Source: JBGAPI01 sp044221335
GTDB taxonomy: Bacteria; Pseudomonadota; Gammaproteobacteria; Xanthomonadales; Ahniellaceae
Direction of reading: 5' to 3'
Assembly (NCBI GenBank): GCA_044221335.1
Contig: JBGAPI010000021.1
Location: 1 to 64,000 of the forward strand
DNA: 64,000 nucleotides
Positions 19,268 through 26,328 of this stretch are shown here, in pieces (positions within the stretch are counted from its first letter, which is position 1; each line of letters starts with the position of its first letter). The notes below the pieces were generated by a model. The model was not told where the DNA came from. It worked only from the letters and a program-made list of their open reading frames with translations, and searched no databases. The position numbers and the translations under genes are program-made.

Positions 19268-19837
19268 ATGGTGGCAGCCACGAGCACGAATCCGTTCTTC
19301 CGCAGCCCGGACCCGGCGGTCCTCGAGCGCGCGCGCCACGGTGACCGGGTCGCGCTGGCGGCGCTCTACGAGCAGTTCGGCCGGGCCGCGTACAATCTCG
19401 CGCTGCGCATGCTGGGCGACTACTCCCAGGCCGAGGACGTGGTGCAGGACGTGTTCGTGCGCCTCTGCTCGACCCTCGGCGGCTACCGGGCGGATGCCCC
19501 GTTCGGCGCCTGGCTCCGGCGGCTGGTGGTGAACGCGTCGATCGATGCGCTGCGCCGTCGTCGCGTGCTGGACTCGGACGAGCCGCTGGAGTCCCTCGCC
19601 CTGCCGGCCGAGACCGCGGAGCGGCAGGTGCTGGCCTGGCAGCTGCTCGAGCGGCTGTCGCCGCGGGCGCGCATGGTGCTGGTGCTGCACGAACTGGAAG
19701 GCATGACCCACACCGACCTCGCCCAGCAGTTCGGGCAGAGCGAGAGCTACTCGAAATCACTGCTGGCACGGGCGCTGAAACGCCTGCGCGAACTGGCGCC
19801 GGCAGCCGGAAAGGAGAATTCCCATGGTCGTCGTTGA
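19268..19837 (+). CDS. ECF-type RNA polymerase sigma factor
   Basis: A 189-residue sigma-70 family protein with only regions 2 and 4. Region 2 (about 20-90) has DRVALAALYEQFGRAAYNLA and AEDVVQDVFVRL (the -10 recognition and core-binding helices) followed by the WLRRLVVNASIDALRRRR DNA-melting helix. Region 4 (about 125-180) has LSPRARMVLVLHELEGMTHT and a helix-turn-helix, LAQQFGQSESYSKSLLARAL. GGGGAGAGG precedes the ATG at 19268; a longer in-frame start upstream is less likely. The stop overlaps the next gene by 14 bp, the usual coupling of an ECF factor with its anti-sigma. Target genes are unknown; the PDZ protein two genes down is a likely one. Confidence 0.92.
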   Translation: MVAATSTNPFFRSPDPAVLERARHGDRVALAALYEQFGRAAYNLALRMLGDYSQAEDVVQDVFVRLCSTLGGYRADAPFGAWLRRLVVNASIDALRRRRVLDSDEPLESLALPAETAERQVLAWQLLERLSPRARMVLVLHELEGMTHTDLAQQFGQSESYSKSLLARALKRLRELAPAAGKENSHGRR

Positions 19838-20288
19838 TTTCCCCGCCCCGCTGGACCCGGAACTGTCGCGGCAGTTGCGCGAGCTGCCCGAGTTCGAGCC
19901 GCCGGCGGCGCTCTGGCAGCGGATCGCCGCCTCCGCGACCGCCGCGCCACCGCCGCGTCCGCACTACGGCTGGCCGCTCGCCGCGGCCGCCGCCGTGGCG
20001 GTGCTGGCGGTCGGGCTGTGGTTCGGCATCGGCAACCGCCGCGACGCGGCGCCGACGGTCGCAGTGGAGACTTCCGTGCCGACGACGCCCGCCGCACTTG
20101 TCGCGCCGGTTGCCGAATCGCAGGTCACCCTGCGCCGTCGCCTCGACGTCCTCGACCGCAGCCTGCAGCAGGCGCTCGACCAGAAGGCGCCGGCGACCGA
20201 CGTCGCCGCGCTCGCCGGTGAACGCCAGCGGATCGCCGAGGCACTGGCCCAGGCGATCCGTTCCGATGCGACGATCCTCACGCTGTAA
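19824..20288 (+). CDS. Probable membrane anti-sigma factor
   Basis: A 154-residue protein overlapping the sigma gene by 14 bp and preceded by AAGGAG. The N-terminal ~50 residues are cytoplasmic (FPAPLDPELSRQLRELPEFE, then PPAALWQRIAAS), a single TM follows at ~49-70 (WPLAAAAAVAVLAVGLWFGI), and the periplasmic part has a coiled-coil-like RRRLDVLDRSLQQALDQ helix. There is no HxxxCxxC zinc motif, so it is not a ZAS-type anti-sigma. The role is inferred from topology and translational coupling, not from a recognised domain. Confidence 0.7.
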   Translation: MVVVDFPAPLDPELSRQLRELPEFEPPAALWQRIAASATAAPPPRPHYGWPLAAAAAVAVLAVGLWFGIGNRRDAAPTVAVETSVPTTPAALVAPVAESQVTLRRRLDVLDRSLQQALDQKAPATDVAALAGERQRIAEALAQAIRSDATILTL

Positions 20289-20345
20289 CGTCCTAGTTGC
20301 CGACACCGCAGCTGCCGCTGCTCCGACTGCCCCGAAGGAATTGCA

Positions 20346-21263
20346 ATGAAGCCCTGGACCCGTGGACTCCTGACCCTGGCCGGACTTCCGGCGCTGGCGC
20401 TGGCCGGCGACGCCGGCCGCACCGACGATGCCCAACTGCGCAGCGAGATGCAGAGCGCGCTCGAGCGCCTGTCCGACACCGGCGCGCTGGGCCGCCTCGA
20501 GGCCGACCAGGGCACCGCGATGTACCTGCCGGCGACCCGCACGGTTTCCCTCGGCATCGTGCTCGATGCCAGCGCCGCGGCCGGCCCGACGGTCCTGGCA
20601 GTGAGCCCCGACGACAACGGCCAGCGCCTGGGCATCGCGGTCGGCGACGTTCTGATCGCGGTGAACGGCACCAGCGTGGTTCGCGGCGCCGAAGCGAGCG
20701 CGCAGCTGCGCAGCCTCCTGGAGGCGCTGCCGGACGACGCCCCGCTGGCGGTCAAGGTGCGCCGCAAGGGCCAGGAGCTGGCGCTCGCCGGCCGCCTGTT
20801 CGCGCGCCACCTGCCGGCCCTGCGCGTCACCCTCGGCGGCGATACCGCGATGGCCGCGAATGGCGCTGCCGGCGCGGTGGCCGCCACCACGGCCGCCGCG
20901 CCGTCCGAGGCCGGTTGCGGCCGGATCAGCGTCTTCCACATCGCCCCGCGCTCGAAGCACCTGTACCCGGCCAAGGTCCTGTCGCTCGACGGCCACATCC
21001 CTGGCCCGAGCTCGCAGGAGACCTGGCGGGTCCCGGTCGGCCCCCACACCCTGCGGGTCTCCGAGGACATCGATTCCTATGACCTGCCGGTGGTCTACGA
21101 CCACGACCGCCGCGACAAGGAAAAGACCCTGCTGATCGATGTCCGCCCGGGCGTCACCTACATGGTGTCCGCGCGCCTCAATGTCGAGCTGCGCGACAAG
21201 ATCCGGGATGGGCGGTATTGGGATCCGGTGGTGTCGAAGGAGATTCCGGAGGCTTGTCCCTGA
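20346..21263 (+). CDS. Exported PDZ-domain protein
   Basis: A 305-residue protein with a signal peptide (MKPWTRGLLTLAGLPALALA). Residues ~55-140 form a PDZ domain: GPTVLAVSPDDNGQRLGIAV and GDVLIAVNGTSV are the peptide-binding core. The C-terminal half (about 185-305) contains GCGRISVFHIAPRSKHLYPA and a beta-rich LRVSEDIDSYDLPVVYDHDR segment of unknown function. There is no protease triad, so it is not a DegP-type enzyme. It follows the sigma/anti-sigma pair by 57 bp with AAGGA before its ATG, and probably forms one envelope-stress unit with them as effector or signal reader; that role is inferred. Confidence 0.75.
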   Translation: MKPWTRGLLTLAGLPALALAGDAGRTDDAQLRSEMQSALERLSDTGALGRLEADQGTAMYLPATRTVSLGIVLDASAAAGPTVLAVSPDDNGQRLGIAVGDVLIAVNGTSVVRGAEASAQLRSLLEALPDDAPLAVKVRRKGQELALAGRLFARHLPALRVTLGGDTAMAANGAAGAVAATTAAAPSEAGCGRISVFHIAPRSKHLYPAKVLSLDGHIPGPSSQETWRVPVGPHTLRVSEDIDSYDLPVVYDHDRRDKEKTLLIDVRPGVTYMVSARLNVELRDKIRDGRYWDPVVSKEIPEACP

Positions 21264-21374
21264 TGTCGGTTTGGGCGGAGGGCGGAGGGCTGAAACCTCG
21301 CACTGACGTGAAGCGTTGATGCGCCGTGGTTTCGTTCGACGGAGAGGGCCCTGGGCCCAGGAAAGCGATAACCC

Positions 21375-21484
21375 GTCATTGCGAGCGCAGCGAAGCAATC
21401 CGGCGCCTTTGCTTTTTGCTGGTCCAGAGCAAGAGCAAAGGCGCTGGGTTGCTTCGTCGTCGCTGCGCTCCTCCTCGCAATGAC
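21375..21484. repeat. CATTGCGAG-type palindromic intergenic repeat, copy 2
   Basis: It opens GTCATTGCGAGCGCAGCGAA and closes CTCCTCGCAATGAC, with an internal GCGCCTTTGCTTTTTGCTGG / AGCAAAGGCGC dyad. It lies between the PDZ gene and the transporter cluster. Confidence 0.85.
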
Positions 21485-21546
21485 GGGGAATGAGGAAATT
21501 TGGCCTGCCCTGAGCCCTGTTCCCTGAGCCCGATTTTCCACACTCC

Positions 21547-21564
21547 GACCGTTCGGAAACGGAC
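21547..21564. promoter_or_regulatory. Candidate enhancer-binding dyad for the sigma-54 activator
   Basis: GACCGTT-CGGA-AACGGAC is a 7+7 inverted repeat with one mismatch. Its centre is about 88 bp upstream of the predicted sigma-54 transcription start, a normal distance for an NtrC-type activator site. The link to the regulator at 37061 is inference. Confidence 0.4.
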
Positions 21565-21616
21565 ACTCGGCGGCCAACCGGCGTATAACCTCTTGATCTT
21601 GTTCGGCGTGACACGC

Positions 21617-21632
21617 TGGCACGCCGCTTGCA
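21617..21632 (+). promoter_or_regulatory. Consensus sigma-54 (-24/-12) promoter of the transporter cluster
   Basis: TGGCACG-CCGC-TTGCA matches the sigma-54 consensus exactly, with GG and GC separated by ten bases. It lies 10 bp before the ATG of the adaptor gene. Counting from GC as -13/-12 puts +1 at 21643, the A of that ATG. An NtrC-family activator is encoded at the far end of the same cluster. Confidence 0.85.
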
Positions 21633-21642
21633 ACCCTGGGGC

Positions 21643-22905
21643 ATGGACATCCAACGCCCCGACCTCGCCGTCAAGAAGAAGCGCCGCCGCCTGATCGCCG
21701 GCAGCATCGCCGTCGCCGTGCTCGCCCTCGGCACCCTGGGTCTTGCCCGCCTGGAGCCGGCCGCCCTCAAGGTCGACAAGAACTCGGTCTGGCTCGACAC
21801 CGTCAAGCAGGGCGAACTGCTCCGCGAGGTGCGCGGGCCGGGTGTGCTGCAGCCGAAGGAGATCCGTTGGATCGCCGCCGAGAGCAATGCCCGGGTGGAG
21901 CATGTGCTGGTCAAGCCCGGTGCGACGGTCAAGGCCGACACCGTCATCCTCGAGCTGTCCAATCCCGACGTGGTCGACGCCCGTCTCGCCGCCGAGGCCC
22001 AGCTCGCCGCCGCCAACGCCGACTTCACCGCCAAGCGCATCGCGCTGGAGAGCGCGGTGCTCGATCTGCGGGCGAACCTCGCGACCGTGCGGGCCGATGC
22101 CGAGGGCGCCCGGCTGCGTGCCGAGGCGGAGGCCGACCTGTCGCGCAAGGGCGTGATCAGCGGACTGCAGTTCAAGGAATCCGAACTCAAGGCCGCGCAG
22201 CTGAAGGAACGCCTCGGGATCGAGCAGGACCGCCTCGCCAAGGCCGAGGAGAACATGAAGGCGCAGCTGGTCGCCGAGCGCTCGCGCCTCGATCAGCAGG
22301 AGAACACGGTCAAGCTCCGCCGCGCCCGCGCCGACGCGCTGAACGTGCGCGCCGGTATCGACGGCGTACTGCAGCAGGTGCCGGTCGAGGAGGGCCAGCA
22401 GGTCGCCGCCGGTGCCAACCTCGCGCGCGTCGCCAAGCCCGACGTGCTGATCGCCAAGCTGCAGGTGCCGGAGACCCAGGCGCGCGACGTCCGCATCGAC
22501 CAGAAGGTGCGGATCGACCCGCGCAGCGGCAACAACACGACCGTGGCCGCCCACGTCGTCCGGATCGACCCGGCGGTGAAGAACGGCAGCGTCGAGGTCG
22601 ACGTCGACTTCGATGCGCCGCTGCCGGAAGGCGCCCGCCCGGACCAGTCGGTCGACGGGGTGGTCGAGATCGAGCGGCTCGCCAACGTGATCTACGTCGG
22701 CCGTCCCGCCTCCGGCCAGTCCGGCGCCAGCATCTCGCTGTTCCGCCTCGACGGCGACAGCCACATCGCCCGCCGCGTGCCGGTGAAGCTCGGCCGCGCC
22801 TCGGTCTCGCTGATCGAGGTCGTCGACGGCCTCAAGGTCGGCGACCGGGTGGTGCTGTCGGATACGACGGCGTGGGAGCAGCAGGACAGGATCAGGATCG
22901 AGTGA
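21643..22905 (+). CDS. HlyD/MacA-like periplasmic adaptor protein
   Basis: A 420-residue membrane-fusion protein. A basic KKKRRR patch precedes one N-terminal TM (LIAGSIAVAVLALGTLGLA, ~22-40). A beta-barrel/lipoyl half follows (VRGPGVLQPKEIRWIAAESN), then a long alpha-helical hairpin (about 105-240, Ala/Glu/Lys/Arg-rich with heptads), the second lipoyl half (VRAGIDGVLQQVPVEEGQQV) and a C-terminal barrel (VPVKLGRASVSLIEVVDGLK). This layout matches adaptors that link an inner-membrane ABC transporter to an outer-membrane channel. The ATG at 21643 is the only start that keeps the basic patch and TM, yet it coincides with the predicted transcription start, so the mRNA may be leaderless. It heads the transporter cluster. 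No TolC-like gene is present. Confidence 0.9.
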   Translation: MDIQRPDLAVKKKRRRLIAGSIAVAVLALGTLGLARLEPAALKVDKNSVWLDTVKQGELLREVRGPGVLQPKEIRWIAAESNARVEHVLVKPGATVKADTVILELSNPDVVDARLAAEAQLAAANADFTAKRIALESAVLDLRANLATVRADAEGARLRAEAEADLSRKGVISGLQFKESELKAAQLKERLGIEQDRLAKAEENMKAQLVAERSRLDQQENTVKLRRARADALNVRAGIDGVLQQVPVEEGQQVAAGANLARVAKPDVLIAKLQVPETQARDVRIDQKVRIDPRSGNNTTVAAHVVRIDPAVKNGSVEVDVDFDAPLPEGARPDQSVDGVVEIERLANVIYVGRPASGQSGASISLFRLDGDSHIARRVPVKLGRASVSLIEVVDGLKVGDRVVLSDTTAWEQQDRIRIE

Positions 22906-22993
22906 CGCCGATGTTCATCGCCGAACAGCGGCACCCAGGGCCCTGATTCCAGACACCGAACGAAGCCTCAACCCAACGAGCGAACCGACCGCC

Positions 22994-23743
22994 ATGACGA
23001 CGCCCCTGATCCACATGTCCTCCATCGCCAAGATCTTCCACACCGATGAAGTCGAGACCCATGCGCTGTCCGGAGTGCATATCGACATCGCCGCCGGCGA
23101 GTACGTGTCGATCTCGGGACCCTCGGGCTGCGGCAAGTCGACCCTGCTGTCGATCCTCGGCCTGCTCGACTCGCCCTCGGGCGGCGAGTACACGCTGAAC
23201 GGCACCCGGGTGGAGGCGCTCGATGCCAGCCAGCGCGCGCGGATCCGCAACCGCGAGATCGGCTTCATCTTCCAGGCCTTCAACCTGATCGGCGACCTGT
23301 CGGTGTTCGAGAACGTCGAACTGCCGCTGACCTATCGCGACGGGATGAGCAAGAACGAGCGTCGCGACCGCGTGCAGGAAGCGCTGGAGCGTGTCGGCAT
23401 GGCGCACCGCACCCGCCACTATCCGGCGCAGCTGTCCGGTGGCCAGCAGCAGCGTGTCGCGGTGGCACGCGCCCTGGTCGGCAAGCCGTCCATCCTCCTC
23501 GCCGACGAGCCCACCGGCAACCTCGACTCGAAGAACGGCGAGGCGGTGATGACGCTGCTGGACGAGCTGCACAAGGGCGGCGCGACGATCTGCATGGTCA
23601 CCCACGACCCGCGCTACGCCGACTTCGCCGACCGCAAGATCTTCATGTTCGACGGCCAGGTCGTCGACGAGGACACGATGCACCGGCTGCGCAAGGAAGA
23701 AGACGAGCGCCTGTTCAAGCGAGCCGGCGCCGCCCAGGCCTAG
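22994..23743 (+). CDS. MacB/LolD-type ABC transporter ATPase 1
   Basis: A 249-residue cytosolic ATPase of the MacB/LolD/FtsE group. Walker A GPSGCGKST is at 42-50, the Q-loop Gln at 94 (FIFQAFNLI), the signature LSGGQ at 147-151, Walker B ILLADE ending at Glu172, a normal D-loop (NLDS) and the H-loop His204 (VTHD). All catalytic residues are intact. It would power mechanotransmission by the adjacent MacB-like permeases rather than classical import. It lies 88 bp after the adaptor and 85 bp before the first permease, consistent with one operon. Such ATPases are usually encoded with one permease; here five follow. Confidence 0.93.
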   Translation: MTTPLIHMSSIAKIFHTDEVETHALSGVHIDIAAGEYVSISGPSGCGKSTLLSILGLLDSPSGGEYTLNGTRVEALDASQRARIRNREIGFIFQAFNLIGDLSVFENVELPLTYRDGMSKNERRDRVQEALERVGMAHRTRHYPAQLSGGQQQRVAVARALVGKPSILLADEPTGNLDSKNGEAVMTLLDELHKGGATICMVTHDPRYADFADRKIFMFDGQVVDEDTMHRLRKEEDERLFKRAGAAQA

Positions 23744-23828
23744 CCGCCGTCGGGCGCTTGCGCCGGATGGGGCGCTTCGTTGTCGGGTCGACGCTGCAAC
23801 GCCGGCCCCAAGGGAAAGCGGAGAAGAC

Positions 23829-26282
23829 ATGAATACCCTGCTGGAAGACCTGCGTTACGGCTGGCGGATGCTCTGGACCAAGCCGGCCTTCAGCCTGGCG
23901 GCGATCCTGACCCTGGCGCTCGGAATCGGCGCGAATGCCGCGATCTTCTCGGTGCTGAACGGCATGCTTTTGAAACCGCTGCCCTTCGTGGACGGCGAGC
24001 GCCTGGTGCAGGTCTACAACAGCTATCCGAAGATGGGCCTGCTGTACGCCGGAAGTTCGATCCCGGACTACATCGATCGCCGCGGGCAGGCCCCGGCGCT
24101 CGCCGACCTCGCGCTCTACACCGACACCAGCTTCAACCTCGCGTCCGGCGGCGGCGCGCAGCGGGTGGTCGGGATCAAGGCGACGCCATCGCTGTTTTCC
24201 ACGCTGCAGGTGCAGCCGGCGATGGGTCGAGCCTTCAGCGAGGACGAGGCGATCGTCGGTCACGACAAGGTCGCGGTGCTGTCCTACGCCGCCTGGCGTG
24301 ACCAGTTCGGGGCCGCCTCCGACATCCTCAGCCGCGACGTCCGCCTCAACGGCGAAAACTTCAAGGTCGTCGGCGTGCTGCCCGAGGGCTTCGGCTTCCC
24401 CAACCGCAACGTCGGCATCTACGTCCCGTTCGCGTTCTCCGACAAGGACAAGAGCGACGACGAACGCGGCCACGAGTACTCGGACTCGATCGGCCGGCTC
24501 GCGCCCGGCGCCAGCATCGAGCAGCTGAACGCGCAGATGGATGCGATCGTGCAGCACAACGCCGACCGCCTCAGCGGCGCGCCCGGCGTCAGCGCCAGCG
24601 ACATCGCGTTCTACCGCGAGGGCAACTTCACCGGCCGCGCGCGCAGCCTGCGCGACCAATGGGTCGGCGATACCCGCAACGTCCTGTGGATGCTGCAGGC
24701 GGTCGTCGGCCTGGTGCTGCTGATCGCTGCCGCCAACGTCGCCAACCTGATGCTGACGCGGGCCGCGAGCCGGCAGCGCGAACTGACCGTGCGCACGGCG
24801 CTCGGCGCGTCGCGCTGGCGCCTGGCGCGACAGCTGCTGGTCGAATCGCTGCTGCTGGCGACGACCGGTGGTGCGGTCGGAATCGCGCTGGCCTACGCCG
24901 GCCTCGCCGCGATGCGCGCGATCGGACTGGCGCAGAACCAGCTGTCGAGTCAGGTCGGCATCGACGCGCCGGTGCTCGGCTTCACACTGCTGATCTCGCT
25001 CGGCACCGGTCTGCTGTTCGGCCTGTTCCCGGTGTTCCAGCAGTGGCAGTCCGGCTGGAACGCGCTGAAGGAGGGCGGTCGCGGCAACGTCGGCGGCCGC
25101 GCCGCCGCCGGGACCCGCAACGTGCTGGTGGTGACCCAGCTCGCGGTCGCGGTGACCCTGCTGGTCGGTGCCGGACTGATGATCCGCTCGATCCTGCGCT
25201 CCGAACAGCAGGACCCGGGCTTCCGCAGCGAGGGACTGCTGTCGGTGCGGATCGACCTGCCGATGTCGCGCTACGCCGCCGACGCGACCAAGGCCGGGTT
25301 CTTCGAGCGCGCCCTGGGCGAGCTGCGCACGCTTCCGGGTGTCGACTCCGCCAGCTTCGTGACCGACCTGCCGTTCTCCGACAGCGACAGTACCTCGTCG
25401 TACAAGGTGGTCGGCCAGGAGACTCCCTCCGGTCAGCCGGGCCCGCATGGCCACATCCGGATCGTCGACGAGGACTATTTCCGGTCGATGAGCATTCCGG
25501 TCCTGGCCGGCCGTACGTTCACCGCCGCCGATGTCTCCGGCTCCGAGCCGGTGGTCGTGATCGACCAGCTGCTCCGCGACAAATACTTTCCCGGCAAGGA
25601 CCCGATCGGCCAGCAGCTCGACCTTGGCTTCGTCAATCGGAAGTTCACCATCGTCGGCGTCGTCGCACCGGTGAAGATCCGCCGCCTCACCGACCAGGTG
25701 AAGAAGGAGAGCTACTTCATCAGCTTCCGCCAGGTGCCGGCGAGCAGCGGCTTCCTGCTGCTGCACGCCAACGGCAAACAGGCCGGACTCGCCGATGCGA
25801 TCCGCGCTGCAGTGCTGAAGGCCGACCCGGACCAGGCGGTGTACGACATCCGGACGCTGGACGCTCGGATCGCCGACTCGCTGCGCGAGCCGCGCGCCAC
25901 GACCTCGCTGCTGCTGGTGTTCGCCGGCGTCGCGCTGGCGCTGGCCGCGGTCGGCATCTACGGCGTGCTCGCCTTCGCCGTCGCCAACCGCACCGGCGAG
26001 ATCGGCGTCCGCGTCGCGATCGGCGCGCAGCGCGGCGACATCTACCGGCTGGTGCTGGGCCAGGGCGCGCGGATCGCCGCGGTCGGACTCGCGCTCGGCG
26101 TGGTCGGCGCACTCGCGCTGTCGCGCTTCATCGAGTCGGCGCTGTTCGGCGTCAGTGCCCGCGATCCGCTGACCTTCGTCGCGGTGATCGCGACACTGTC
26201 GGCGGTCGCCCTGCTGGCCTGCTGGCTGCCGGCGCGGCGTGCCGCCGCGATCGATCCGCTGGTCGCGATCCGCTACGAATGA
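23829..26282 (+). CDS. MacB/FtsX-type permease 1 (ADOP-like, 817 aa)
   Basis: It opens with DLRYGWRMLWTKPAF and a TM (FSLAAILTLALGIGANAAIF), followed by a large periplasmic MacB_PCD domain. A first FtsX bundle lies near residues 285-400 (MLQAVVGLVLLIAAANVANL). A second periplasmic domain follows, and the final three TMs with VGIYGVLAFAVANRTGEIGV end in LPARRAAAIDPLVAIRYE. Duplicated PCD-FtsX halves in ~810 residues are the architecture of the 'ADOP' permeases, fused double MacB modules without their own ATPase domain. Of the five permeases this one is closest to the ADOP pattern. It probably works with the ATPase just upstream. Confidence 0.9.
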   Translation: MNTLLEDLRYGWRMLWTKPAFSLAAILTLALGIGANAAIFSVLNGMLLKPLPFVDGERLVQVYNSYPKMGLLYAGSSIPDYIDRRGQAPALADLALYTDTSFNLASGGGAQRVVGIKATPSLFSTLQVQPAMGRAFSEDEAIVGHDKVAVLSYAAWRDQFGAASDILSRDVRLNGENFKVVGVLPEGFGFPNRNVGIYVPFAFSDKDKSDDERGHEYSDSIGRLAPGASIEQLNAQMDAIVQHNADRLSGAPGVSASDIAFYREGNFTGRARSLRDQWVGDTRNVLWMLQAVVGLVLLIAAANVANLMLTRAASRQRELTVRTALGASRWRLARQLLVESLLLATTGGAVGIALAYAGLAAMRAIGLAQNQLSSQVGIDAPVLGFTLLISLGTGLLFGLFPVFQQWQSGWNALKEGGRGNVGGRAAAGTRNVLVVTQLAVAVTLLVGAGLMIRSILRSEQQDPGFRSEGLLSVRIDLPMSRYAADATKAGFFERALGELRTLPGVDSASFVTDLPFSDSDSTSSYKVVGQETPSGQPGPHGHIRIVDEDYFRSMSIPVLAGRTFTAADVSGSEPVVVIDQLLRDKYFPGKDPIGQQLDLGFVNRKFTIVGVVAPVKIRRLTDQVKKESYFISFRQVPASSGFLLLHANGKQAGLADAIRAAVLKADPDQAVYDIRTLDARIADSLREPRATTSLLLVFAGVALALAAVGIYGVLAFAVANRTGEIGVRVAIGAQRGDIYRLVLGQGARIAAVGLALGVVGALALSRFIESALFGVSARDPLTFVAVIATLSAVALLACWLPARRAAAIDPLVAIRYE

Positions 26283-26328
26283 CGGTCCCCGGGACGCACG
26301 TGCCCGGCTAGAACCAAGAGGAACACCC

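Larger units (their letters stand above)
21264..21616. other. Repeat-rich gap upstream of the sigma-54 promoter
   Basis: It contains a GGGCCCTGGGCCCAGG palindrome (21346-21361), a full CATTGCGAG-type repeat (21375-21484), a degenerate CCCTGAGCCC stretch (~21507-21532) and a candidate activator dyad (21547-21564). No gene is seen. Confidence 0.6.
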
